In this document: piece by piece, positions 43,050-51,341 of the stretch | Position numbering within the stretch: the stretch's first letter is position 1 | How the letters are laid out: every line of letters starts with the position of its first letter | DNA from: Aliamphritea ceti | GTDB taxonomy: Bacteria > Pseudomonadota > Gammaproteobacteria > Pseudomonadales > Balneatricaceae | Assembly (NCBI RefSeq): GCF_024347215.1 | Contig: NZ_AP025282.1 | Location: 2,046,001-2,110,000 of the forward strand | Direction of reading: 5' to 3' | Length of the DNA: 64,000 nt | Notes under the pieces: generated by a model | What the model saw: the letters and a program-made list of their open reading frames with translations, nothing else | Databases searched by the model: none | What the model was told of the DNA's origin: nothing | Translations under genes and position numbers: made by a program

Positions 43050-43250
43050 AGGATACTCTAGTGATCAACAATGAAATAAAAGCCGATATTTTAGGGGGGC
43101 GGGGCGTTTGGGACAAGTAAATAATGATTGCCTTGTCGCTATCTGCCTGCGGGCTTTATAATTCTTTCGGCTTTTTGGTCGTATTATAGGCTCAGGAATC
43201 TTGTGGGTGTTTATTCAGCAAGTTATTCAAATAGTTATTCAGGAAAAATC

Positions 43251-43757
43251 ATGCAGTTACAGGAAATTGATAAAGAACGTTACAGCAAGCATTACAAAAT
43301 TGTTTTTGTCGCTGTGGCGGTTGTCTTATTGGTGGTTTCTCTAACGGTTTCTACCGTCCTGATTCAGGTTTTCACCGATGGTGATGGCAGTCACTTTTGG
43401 CTGAATCTGTCGGGTGTTGCTGTTGCTGCTCTGGTGGTGGGTAGCTTATTACGACGTTATCGCCGTGATGTCTTTATGTTTGAAGTGATGTACGTTTGGG
43501 ACCTTAAGCAAATGTTGAATAAAATTTATCGTAAACAGGCCAAAATTAAAGCTGCAATGGCGGAAGGTAATGCTGATGCTATGCAAATTATGAATTTTAG
43601 CTATCAGGGCTCAAAGCAGTTATATCTTTTAGATAACAATACCCTGACGATGGAAGAGTTGAATAAGTCGATGACTGAGTTAGATGCGCTGGCCGAGGAT
43701 TTCAGAATTACGCTGGCGCTGGAGCAGTTTAACCCGGCTATGCTGGAAGCATTTTAA
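43251..43757 (+). CDS. DUF3087 membrane protein
   Basis: A 168-residue protein with two hydrophobic helices near the N-terminus (about 16-40 and 50-70) and a helical cytoplasmic tail (YVWDLKQMLNKIYRKQAKIKAAM...). It matches DUF3087. Function is unknown. ATG at 43251 is chosen because CAGGAAAAATC precedes it and the extra upstream residues from 43128 look non-coding. It is divergent from proS and convergent with the DUF523 gene. Confidence 0.83.
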   Translation: MQLQEIDKERYSKHYKIVFVAVAVVLLVVSLTVSTVLIQVFTDGDGSHFWLNLSGVAVAALVVGSLLRRYRRDVFMFEVMYVWDLKQMLNKIYRKQAKIKAAMAEGNADAMQIMNFSYQGSKQLYLLDNNTLTMEELNKSMTELDALAEDFRITLALEQFNPAMLEAF

Positions 43758-43823
43758 AGCCGGGCTTATATTACATCAGGAGATAACCTCAGAGATAATT
43801 TCAGGCGCTATGGGTAAGTGATT

Positions 43824-44342
43824 CTATAGCGCTTGTTTCAGCAGTTTTCCTTGCGCTGAGTTATCAATGTTTTCCATAAAATCGATCAGCTGTTCAAGCT
43901 GTCGTTCATTAAATACGGGCACGCCACTGCGCATTAGTTCATCTGCGGTAGCGCCGGATCCCGGTACTATCGTGCCGTTGAATTGCCCGTCGTAAATTTC
44001 CAGATTGCCACAGGAAGGGCTGCGTGATTTAAGTAACGCGCAGCAGCAGCCTTGTTGTTTTGCCAGATTGACTGAATGCTCCGCTCCGGCGAGAAATTCC
44101 GGTGTTACGTCCTCACCCGCATCCGTCACTATGTGCAATGGAAACTTATTAAGTATTTCTGCTGGTGCTCTGGGCGTTGGTAAGCCACCAGCCATTTCCG
44201 GGCATACAGGGACCATACGGCCTTCTTGTTGCCAGCGATGAATGACTGGGTGATCTAACAGGTTGTCGCGTCCGTCATATCTTACTTTATTACCAAGCAG
44301 ACAGGCGCTGATGAGGATCTTATTGTTATTTTCTTGCGTCAT
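43824..44342 (-). CDS. DUF523 (YbbK-type) protein
   Basis: A 172-residue cytosolic protein of DUF523. Family motifs are ISACLLGNKVRYDGRDN, PVCPEMAGGLPTPR and LLKSRSPSCG, giving a set of cysteines that could bind a metal or cluster. Family members are thought to act in sulfur chemistry, but this is not established. It is a single gene. Confidence 0.88.
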   Translation of the reverse strand: MTQENNNKILISACLLGNKVRYDGRDNLLDHPVIHRWQQEGRMVPVCPEMAGGLPTPRAPAEILNKFPLHIVTDAGEDVTPEFLAGAEHSVNLAKQQGCCCALLKSRSPSCGNLEIYDGQFNGTIVPGSGATADELMRSGVPVFNERQLEQLIDFMENIDNSAQGKLLKQAL

Positions 44343-44641
44343 GGTTGTACCGTGTTTAAAGCCTGAGTACGGAAACGTCTTGTATAAAATCAGGCGATGT
44401 AAAAGTCCGTTTACTACAGCGCGGCTATTCTAGGTGAATTCAGCAGTAAGTGACAGGTGCTTATCAATTACATGGCTTGTTTTCTGTACTTTTTGAGTGT
44501 TGTCAGGGATTAGGTTATGAAAATTTAATCTTTGTTGAAATGCGAAAACAATCAGAGCTGGTGACCAGAGCCGGATGACCAGGTTATTAGACTAAATGTT
44601 AATGCTCTGGGTTTCATTGGGACTTTACCTTTGTGGTTTTG

Positions 44642-44672
44642 TTAGGGTATATAATTAAGGGTAAACCCTAAT
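44642..44672. promoter_or_regulatory. Promoter region of the acyl-CoA dehydrogenase gene with AGGGT/ACCCT sites
   Basis: In the 390-base gap before the gene (no reading frame seen there) lie TTAGGGTA (44642-44649), a perfect -10 hexamer TATAAT (44650-44655), and a dyad AGGGT-AA-ACCCT (44658-44669). The last is part of ATTAAGGGTAA on the plus strand. The sites overlap the probable transcription start, which fits a repressor better than a classical activator. The same core occurs at two other promoters of this locus. The motif was read by eye. Confidence 0.5.
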
Positions 44673-44733
44673 TATGAATATGTGTGCTGTTGTATTAACC
44701 CGGACATGCACAAATGACTGACAGGACAACGCT

Positions 44734-45903
44734 ATGGATTTAAGCCTCAGTGAAGAGCAGCAAATGATTCAGGAAACTGCGCGCCGGTTCGCTGAAGCAG
44801 AGCTGGCGCCTTTTGCCGCAGAGCTTGATCAGAATAAAGATTACGCGAGGTTAGCAACCCATTGCCATAAGCTAGCTGAATTAGGGTTCATGGGGCTGAA
44901 TGTTCAGGCTGAGTATGGTGGAAGTGAAGCCGGAACCGTCGCGTTCAGTCTTGCGATTACTGAAATAGCTGCCAGTTGTGCATCTACAGCCGTCACTATG
45001 TCAGTTACAAATATGGTTGCTGAAGTTATTCAGGCGATGGGCAGTGAAGTTCAAAAGCAGGAGTATTTACCGAAGCTGTGCAGTGGTGAGTTTACCGCTG
45101 GGAGTTTTTGCCTGACGGAGTCTGGTGCCGGTTCTGATCCAGCCAGTATGCGCAGCCGTGCTGATGCAACAGAAGGTGGTTGGCGGCTCAATGGGACTAA
45201 GCAATGGATTACCAGTGCTGAGCTGGCCGGTGTATTTGTTGTCTGGGCAGTGACAGACGTGACAGTGCCTAAAGGTAAAGGCATTAGTTGTTTTCTGATA
45301 CCGGCAAATGCTGAAGGTATCAGTATATCTGCCGCGGAAAAGAAGATGGGCCAGCATGGCTCGCCAACCAATGAAGTTCATTTTGATAACTGTTTCGTAC
45401 CTCAAGATGCATTGCTGGGAGAGCTGAATGATGGTTTCCGCATTGCTGTCGGTGAGCTGGCAGGAGGGAGAATTGGAATAGGATCTCTAGCGCTGGGTAT
45501 TGGGCAGGCGGCAATGCAATATGCGTCGGCTTACATACTTGAGCGGCAGCAGTTTGGTAAGCCGCTGGCAAATTTTCAGGGATTGCAGTGGATGTTGGCA
45601 GATTGCATGACCGAACTGGAAGCGGCGCGCCTGTTGTTAATGAGTGCTGCCTGGCAAAAAGATAGCGGGCAAGCGTTCGCGCGGCAGGCATCAATGGCGA
45701 AACTCTTTAGCAGTGAAAAAGCTAACGATGCTTGTTACACAGCGCTTCAGATGCTCGGTGGCTATGGCTATATGCAGGAGTATCCGTTGGAAAGACTGAG
45801 CCGTGATGTGCGTATTACGACCATCTATGAAGGAACCAGCGAAGTGCAGCGGATTATTATTGCCAGAGATATTTTACAGAGTGCCGCAACACAACAATCT
45901 TAA
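44734..45903 (+). CDS. Acyl-CoA dehydrogenase
   Basis: A 389-residue FAD flavoprotein of the acyl-CoA dehydrogenase superfamily. It oxidises the alpha-beta bond of an acyl-CoA and should pass electrons to electron-transfer flavoprotein. The N-terminal domain (MDLSLSEEQQMIQETARRFAE), the beta-domain motif FCLTESGAGSDPASMRS and the end (MLGGYGYMQEYPLERLSRDVRI) are typical. The catalytic glutamate is E366 in YEGTSEVQR, the short/medium-chain position. Substrate chain length is unknown. AGGA is before the start. It is followed by an acyl-CoA ligase gene after 125 bases. Confidence 0.94.
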   Translation: MDLSLSEEQQMIQETARRFAEAELAPFAAELDQNKDYARLATHCHKLAELGFMGLNVQAEYGGSEAGTVAFSLAITEIAASCASTAVTMSVTNMVAEVIQAMGSEVQKQEYLPKLCSGEFTAGSFCLTESGAGSDPASMRSRADATEGGWRLNGTKQWITSAELAGVFVVWAVTDVTVPKGKGISCFLIPANAEGISISAAEKKMGQHGSPTNEVHFDNCFVPQDALLGELNDGFRIAVGELAGGRIGIGSLALGIGQAAMQYASAYILERQQFGKPLANFQGLQWMLADCMTELEAARLLLMSAAWQKDSGQAFARQASMAKLFSSEKANDACYTALQMLGGYGYMQEYPLERLSRDVRITTIYEGTSEVQRIIIARDILQSAATQQS

Positions 45904-46028
45904 GCCAGCGTAGGCGATTCAGTCTTGCTGAATACAAATATACGGACTTATCAATATCCATATGTCGTGAGCACAGGGATGAAACCAGAGTGTGCCCGCA
46001 GAAATAATAAATATAAGAGGCAATGTTA

Positions 46029-47681
46029 ATGGAAAATTACGCAGAGTTTTATGGTGATTTTACGGCTGCTAAAGCGGAATCACTATTAGTCGGTAATTTA
46101 AAGGAAGGCTTCAATGTTTGTACGGAAATTTGCGATCGTTGGGCGAATGAAGAACGTACAGCACTGTATTACGAAGGTATAAACGGGCCAGCTTCAGAGC
46201 ATAGTTTTGCAGAGTTGAAGGCGGCGGCGGGGCAGTTTGCTAATTTTCTGGCTGCTCAGGGCGTTGGTCGCGGTGACCGGGTGGCTTGTATGTTACCCAG
46301 AACACCTGAGTTACTGGTCGTTGTTCTTGGTGTATTAAAGGCCGGAGCTGTTTATCAGCCATTATTTACTGCCTTTGGCAGCGGCGCTATCGAATATCGC
46401 CTGACCCGGGCTGAAACTAAGCTGGTTGTGACTGATGCGGAGAACCGGCATAAGTTTGATGCTGTAAATGGTTGCCCGCCGGTGTTGCTGGTAAACCGTG
46501 AAGGGGATGCAGCTGGCCATCAGCAAGATATGGATTTCAGGCAACAGCTGGATCTGCAAAGCAGTGATTTCGAGCCGGTAGTGATTGCTGCCGATGAACC
46601 ATTCTTGCAAATGTTTACCTCAGGCACTGTCGGCAAAGCCAAAGGCGTTGCTGTACCTGCCAGAGCGCTACTGTCATTCCACGTATATATGCGTTATGCG
46701 ATCGGTCTCAGACCAGAAGATAAGTACTGGAATGTGGCTGATCCCGGTTGGGCGTACGGGCTTTATTATGCGGTGGTCGGGCCTTTACTGCTTGGTAATG
46801 CTACTCACTTTAATGAAAACGGTTTTACGCCAGAAACTACTTATGCGATGTTGCGAAAATATGCGATAACTAACCTGGCTGCCGCGCCAACTGCGTACCG
46901 GATGCTGATGGCACATGATGATGTGCTGGAGGGTGAAGAGGCATTTAACTTAAGGGTAGCAAGCAGTGCAGGCGAACCGCTGAATCCTGAAGTGATTGGC
47001 TGGGTTGATCGTCGTTTAGGGTGTCCTGTGATGGATCATTATGGACAGACCGAAACAGGAATGACTGCCTGTAATCATCATGATCTTGAGCAAAGCGTAG
47101 TCAGAATCGGCTCAATGGGCTTTTCAATGCCTGGTCATAGGGTAGTCGCACTTAATCCTGAACTTCAGGAGATTAAAGAAGGCGAAGTGGGTGAACTTGC
47201 CATTGATATGGAAAAGTCGCCACTGTTCTTTTTTCCGGGTTATACCTGGGGGGAAAAGAATCCATTCCGGGGTAAGTATTATCTGACCGGTGATGTGGTT
47301 GTTAGCCATGGTGATGACAGCTATTCGTTTAATGGCCGGGATGACGACATAATTACAACGGCCGGATACCGGGTTGGCCCAGCTGATGTGGAGAGTACCT
47401 TACTTGAGCATGAGGCTGTGGCAGAGAGTGGGGTTGTTGGTAAGCCTGATTCTGAAAGAGGGGCGATTCTTAAGGCATATGTTGTCATTAAATCAGGCTT
47501 TGAACCGAATGAGAGTCTAATTGCGCAGCTGAAAACACTGGTGCGTGAGCGTTTGTCAACGCATGCATTTCCCCGTGAAATTGAATTTGTGACAGATTTG
47601 CCAAAAACACCGAGCGGTAAAATTCAGCGTTTTATTTTACGTAACCGAGCTAAAGAAGAGGCTGATGCCCTGACGGCATAA
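46029..47681 (+). CDS. AMP-forming acyl-CoA synthetase, ACSM/acetyl-CoA-synthetase-like
   Basis: A 550-residue ANL-family ligase that activates a carboxylic acid to its CoA thioester. Motifs are the P-loop-like MFTSGTVGKAKGVAVP, DHYGQTETG, YYLTGDVVV, GRDDDIITTAGYRVGP and the catalytic lysine in PKTPSGKIQR. The sequence resembles medium-chain and branched or aromatic acid ligases more than long-chain ones. ATG at 46029 is preferred over 46023 because AAGAGG is eight bases upstream. It sits between the dehydrogenase and thioesterase genes. Confidence 0.93.
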   Translation: MENYAEFYGDFTAAKAESLLVGNLKEGFNVCTEICDRWANEERTALYYEGINGPASEHSFAELKAAAGQFANFLAAQGVGRGDRVACMLPRTPELLVVVLGVLKAGAVYQPLFTAFGSGAIEYRLTRAETKLVVTDAENRHKFDAVNGCPPVLLVNREGDAAGHQQDMDFRQQLDLQSSDFEPVVIAADEPFLQMFTSGTVGKAKGVAVPARALLSFHVYMRYAIGLRPEDKYWNVADPGWAYGLYYAVVGPLLLGNATHFNENGFTPETTYAMLRKYAITNLAAAPTAYRMLMAHDDVLEGEEAFNLRVASSAGEPLNPEVIGWVDRRLGCPVMDHYGQTETGMTACNHHDLEQSVVRIGSMGFSMPGHRVVALNPELQEIKEGEVGELAIDMEKSPLFFFPGYTWGEKNPFRGKYYLTGDVVVSHGDDSYSFNGRDDDIITTAGYRVGPADVESTLLEHEAVAESGVVGKPDSERGAILKAYVVIKSGFEPNESLIAQLKTLVRERLSTHAFPREIEFVTDLPKTPSGKIQRFILRNRAKEEADALTA

Positions 47682-47712
47682 TGCTGACTGAATCTGTATA
47701 AGGGAGAAGTAT

Positions 47713-48132
47713 ATGCAGCCGGTAATGTCGATTGCAGATTTAAATGGCTTTTTGTCGGAGCACTTTCCGCAAGGGGAGCGCTTTGGTGTACTGACCGGGC
47801 TGGGGGATAACTGGGCAGAAATGACGTTGCAGGTTGGTGATGAGCATTTGCGACCTGGCGGCACTGTATCAGGCCCCGTGATGATGGCGTTGGCAGATGT
47901 CGCTATGTATGCCGCTTTGCTTGGGCAGATTGGCGCAGTGGCGCTGGCTGTTACGACTAATCTGAATATTAATTTCATGCAGAAGCCTTTACCTGATTGT
48001 GATCTGGTGGCACGTTGTCAGATTATGAAGTTAGGTAAGCGACTGGCGGTAGGTGAAGTCTGGATTCGTTCGGCAGGCTCAGATGAAGTGGTCGCTCACA
48101 GCACCCTGACATACTCGATACCGGAGCTCTGA
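47713..48132 (+). CDS. Hotdog-fold thioesterase (PaaI-like)
   Basis: A 139-residue hotdog-fold acyl-CoA thioesterase. The family pattern is clear: LRPGGTVSGPVMMALADVAMYAALL, with the catalytic aspartate in ADVAM, then TNLNINFMQKPLP. It should hydrolyse CoA esters, perhaps recycling CoA from intermediates that accumulate in the locus. Its stop is directly followed by the start of the hydrolase gene. Confidence 0.9.
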   Translation: MQPVMSIADLNGFLSEHFPQGERFGVLTGLGDNWAEMTLQVGDEHLRPGGTVSGPVMMALADVAMYAALLGQIGAVALAVTTNLNINFMQKPLPDCDLVARCQIMKLGKRLAVGEVWIRSAGSDEVVAHSTLTYSIPEL

Positions 48133-49002
48133 ATGAATAACTATCTGAATGATTCGCGACGCCAGCATTACTATGCGCAGGCACTGGAGTGGCAGGAAGG
48201 CTTTGTTGCCCCGGAAGAAGGTGTGCAGATTCATTATATTCATGGCCGGCATGCGGAGCATAGTAAGCAGGACAGGCCCGTTTTAGTGTTACTTCATGAG
48301 GCTCTGGGTCATCTGGATATGTGGAAAAGCTTTCCCTCCAGGTTAGCGCTGGCAACCGGGCTGGATGTATTTGCGTACGAGCGTCAGGGCTATGGTGGCT
48401 CAGGTGAACCGGATGAATATCGTCCCGATGACTATCTGCAACGTGAAGGCCTGCAAAGACTGGCGCCTGTATTGGAAGCTGCCGGGCTGGAAACAGTGAT
48501 TCTAGTGGGTCACAGTGATGGCGGTTCTATCGCCCTGATGGGGGCGGCGGAATTGCCGGCGCAGGTAAAGGCGATCGTGACTATGGCTGCACATGTTCGG
48601 GTGGATGAACTCACCCAGCGTGGCGTGCAGGCCGCTAAGCGAATGTATCAGGAGACTGACTTGCCTGAACGGCTGGCCCGCTATCATGGTGAACACACAG
48701 ATAAACTGTTCTGGTTATGGAATGAAATCTGGTTGCGGGATTCGTTTCAGGGATTGGATTTAAGTGAATGGCTGAAGCATGTTCAGTGTCCTGCATTGGT
48801 TATTCAGGGCGCTGAAGATCAGTATGGTGAGCCGGCTCAGGTTGAAGAAATCTGTGCCGGTATTAATGCTAATATCCACAATGGTGGCGCATTGCAGGCA
48901 GAAGCTTTACTGCTGACAGATTGCCGGCACATTCCGCATCTGGAGGCGACTGATGCCTGCGTGGCAGCCATCAGTAAGTTTGTTATGCGGATCGTTAGCT
49001 GA
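48133..49002 (+). CDS. Alpha/beta hydrolase
   Basis: A 289-residue alpha/beta-hydrolase with the nucleophile S128 in VGHSDGGSIA, an aspartate near 240 (QGAEDQYG) and a histidine near 270 (CRHIPHLEAT). The oxyanion region LHEALGHLDMW is present. The substrate may be an ester or thioester whose acid is then activated by the neighbouring ligase; this is inference. It begins at the base after the thioesterase stop (TGAATG) and overlaps the end of the convergent response-regulator gene by eight bases. Confidence 0.88.
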   Translation: MNNYLNDSRRQHYYAQALEWQEGFVAPEEGVQIHYIHGRHAEHSKQDRPVLVLLHEALGHLDMWKSFPSRLALATGLDVFAYERQGYGGSGEPDEYRPDDYLQREGLQRLAPVLEAAGLETVILVGHSDGGSIALMGAAELPAQVKAIVTMAAHVRVDELTQRGVQAAKRMYQETDLPERLARYHGEHTDKLFWLWNEIWLRDSFQGLDLSEWLKHVQCPALVIQGAEDQYGEPAQVEEICAGINANIHNGGALQAEALLLTDCRHIPHLEATDACVAAISKFVMRIVS

Positions 49003-49606
49003 GGTTCAGCTGATCAGCCTGTTTGACCAGTTCAGGCAGGCTTGCCGCACGCATTTTGCTCATTACCCGGGAGCGGTGTACCTCAACCGTTTTTGGGCTG
49101 ATGCCAAGCTCTTCGGCGATTTCCCGGTTGGCCCTACCAGCTACGACTAACACCATTACCTGCTTTTCACGACGACTCAGGCTGTCGTGTAAATCCTGAA
49201 TATGTTGCTGTTGTTGCTGGCTTTCCATCAGGTTTGCGCTGTGGGTTAAGGCATTTTCAACCAGTGGTAGAAGAACTTCGTCATCGAAAGGTTTTTCCAG
49301 AAAATCCAGTGCCCCATTTTTCATGGCGGTTACTGCCATTGGGATATCACCGTGGCCACTCAGTACGATGATTGGCAGACGAATTTCCCGTTCCTGCATA
49401 ATTTGTTGCAAGGCCAGACCATTGATCTCAGGCATGCGGACATCCAGTAGCATGCACCCTGATTCGCCCTTATAAGTACTGAGGAAATCTCTGGCGGAAG
49501 CAAAGCTGCTGACGTTCAGGTCGGCGCTCTCCAGCAACCATTGCATGGAATCGCGGAAGTCGTCGTCATCGTCCACTATGAATACGTTACCTGGATGTTT
49601 CTGCAT
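48995..49606 (-). CDS. FixJ/NarL-type response regulator
   Basis: A 203-residue transcription factor with a receiver domain (acidic DDDDD cluster near residue 12, phosphorylated D55 in LLDVRMPE, FLEKPFDD with the lysine switch) and a C-terminal LuxR-type helix-turn-helix (SRREKQVMVLVVAGRANREIAEELGISPKTVEVHRSRV). It resembles FixJ, StyR and TodT-type regulators that control specific catabolic operons. It is encoded 11 bases after its kinase and tail-to-tail with the hydrolase gene. Confidence 0.94.
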   Translation of the reverse strand: MQKHPGNVFIVDDDDDFRDSMQWLLESADLNVSSFASARDFLSTYKGESGCMLLDVRMPEINGLALQQIMQEREIRLPIIVLSGHGDIPMAVTAMKNGALDFLEKPFDDEVLLPLVENALTHSANLMESQQQQQHIQDLHDSLSRREKQVMVLVVAGRANREIAEELGISPKTVEVHRSRVMSKMRAASLPELVKQADQLNLS

Positions 49607-49617
49607 TACACTTGCCT

Positions 49618-51129
49618 TCAGATGTTTGCCGGTAATTTAATGTAAAACCGGGTGCCGGTTTTACCATCACTCTCTGCCCAAAGCTGTCCGCCGTGGGTTT
49701 CTATAATTGTTCTCGATATCGACAGGCCCATGCCAAGGCCAGTGGATTTTGAAGTAAAAAATGGTTCAAAAAGCTTGCCCAGTATTTCTTTGGAAATGCC
49801 TTTCGCTTCATCCGATACCGATATATAGATACATTCGTTTTGCTTACGGGTGGCGATAATAACGGGTCGATGGTTTTTTTGACAGCCGTTATAGGCTTCT
49901 ATGGCATTTCTGAACAGGTTCAACAGTACCTGTTCGATCTGTACTTTATCGGCCAGAATCTGAAGATCTTCGTCTTCCAGCTGAAACTCAAAGACTGTGC
50001 CGTGATCAATTGCTTCCTGTTTGAGGAATTCTGCAATCTCATGACAGCTATCGTTGAGTGCGAATGTCATGCGCTGATATTCAGTTTTCTTCACAAAGCT
50101 GCGCATACGTTTGACGATTTCAGCGGCACGCTTTGCCTGGCGGGTAATCAGCTCCATGGATTTACCCACTTCAGCCACACTTTTGAAACGACCTTCTTCG
50201 ATCCGGCGCATTGAGCCGCGGCAATAGTTGAGAATGGCGGCCAGTGGCTGATTGATTTCATGGGCCAGCCCCGAAGCCATTTCACCGACGGATAGCAACC
50301 GGGAAATATGTGCCATTTCCAGCTGATGGCGTTTCATTTCTTCTTCTGCTTTACGGCGCAGGGTGATGTCGCGGCCAATGATGGAGTAATACTCCACCGA
50401 CATATCGTCGTTAAGATTCCGGTGTGCAATAACCTCTCTGATTTCGGCATTTCGTGGCCGGTCGTTTGGCAGTTTTAATGGAATGCTGCCATACCATGTA
50501 CCGTGTTCTGCTGCGTGGCAGAGAGCGTCATGCAACAGGCTGCTGTATACCTGAGGTTCAAATAGCTGCTCAAGATAAAATACAACCGGGTTCTCTTTTT
50601 CAGTACCAAAAGTGATGTAGCTGGCTTCATTCATGTAGGTCAGCTGTCGGGTATTGTGATTGCAGAACATAATCATGTCTGAGGAGGCTTCAACGACCCG
50701 GGCCAGACGTCTTGTTGCCTGTTGGGCCAGCGTCTGTTCAGTTACATCCCGGGAAACACAGATGATTTCAATTGGTTTGCCGTCTTCATCACGCAAAGTG
50801 CGGCTGGTGGTTTCCAGCCAGATGTAATGCCCCTGTTTATGCTTGTAACGGTAAACATTGGTGTACATGCCGCTGCGGTAACGGACAGAAGCGGAGCGTT
50901 TAATCAGGTTGTCAGCATCTTCCGGATGGAATAAATCATAGCCACGGGTACCGGTCATCTCTTCGACTGTATACCCCAACATGCGTTCAACAGCGGGGCT
51001 GACATCCAGAAAGGTCCAGTCCTGGCTGGGTGAATGCCGGGATATCATGTCAGTAGACTGCTCTACCAGAAAACGAAAGCGTTCGGCTTCGTCAATGTCT
51101 TCCAGATGTCTTAGTTTGTTGTCGGTCAT
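49618..51129 (-). CDS. Soluble PAS-PAS sensor histidine kinase
   Basis: A 503-residue kinase without membrane segments. It has two PAS domains (about 10-130 and 145-255, the first ending CVSRDVTEQ, the second IGRDITLRRK). The H box with H290 in ASGLAHEINQPLAAILNY and an HATPase with N, G1 and G2 boxes (FRNAIEAYNG, DEAKGISKEI, GLGMGLSISRTIIETHGG) follow. Cytoplasmic sensing of an aromatic or other acid, as in TodS/StyS-like systems, is possible but not shown. It is co-transcribed with the response regulator. Confidence 0.94.
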   Translation of the reverse strand: MTDNKLRHLEDIDEAERFRFLVEQSTDMISRHSPSQDWTFLDVSPAVERMLGYTVEEMTGTRGYDLFHPEDADNLIKRSASVRYRSGMYTNVYRYKHKQGHYIWLETTSRTLRDEDGKPIEIICVSRDVTEQTLAQQATRRLARVVEASSDMIMFCNHNTRQLTYMNEASYITFGTEKENPVVFYLEQLFEPQVYSSLLHDALCHAAEHGTWYGSIPLKLPNDRPRNAEIREVIAHRNLNDDMSVEYYSIIGRDITLRRKAEEEMKRHQLEMAHISRLLSVGEMASGLAHEINQPLAAILNYCRGSMRRIEEGRFKSVAEVGKSMELITRQAKRAAEIVKRMRSFVKKTEYQRMTFALNDSCHEIAEFLKQEAIDHGTVFEFQLEDEDLQILADKVQIEQVLLNLFRNAIEAYNGCQKNHRPVIIATRKQNECIYISVSDEAKGISKEILGKLFEPFFTSKSTGLGMGLSISRTIIETHGGQLWAESDGKTGTRFYIKLPANI

Positions 51130-51173
51130 AAATAGCGGGTCATGGCTTTTTAAATAATGGTTGCTCTGATCCT

Positions 51174-51188
51174 AGGATAAACCCTGAT
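51174..51188. promoter_or_regulatory. AGGATAAACCCTGAT site upstream of the kinase gene
   Basis: This 15-base sequence lies 45 bases before the kinase start codon and resembles AGGGTAAACCCTAAT at 44658-44672 (two differences). It may be an operator used for autoregulation of the two-component system. Confidence 0.4.
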
Positions 51189-51227
51189 AAGAAAGCAATT
51201 TTTAATGCCTCAGTAGAATGTATGACT

Positions 51228-51263
51228 TTAGGATAGTATCTCGAATAAGTGATTACCCTTAAT
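51228..51263. promoter_or_regulatory. TTAGGATA and TTACCCTTAAT sites upstream of the second acyl-CoA ligase
   Basis: TTAGGATA (51228-51235) and TTACCCTTAAT (51253-51263) lie about 80 bases before the ligase gene. The second is the exact inverse of ATTAAGGGTAA found at 44654-44664. They are the strongest match between two promoters of the locus. Confidence 0.45.
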
Positions 51264-51341
51264 ATCGTCAGATGGTCTATTTAAAGAAAATTTATGTAAG
51301 AAACAGTCTGCGCGCCGCGTATTCAGATAAGGGAGATCAGT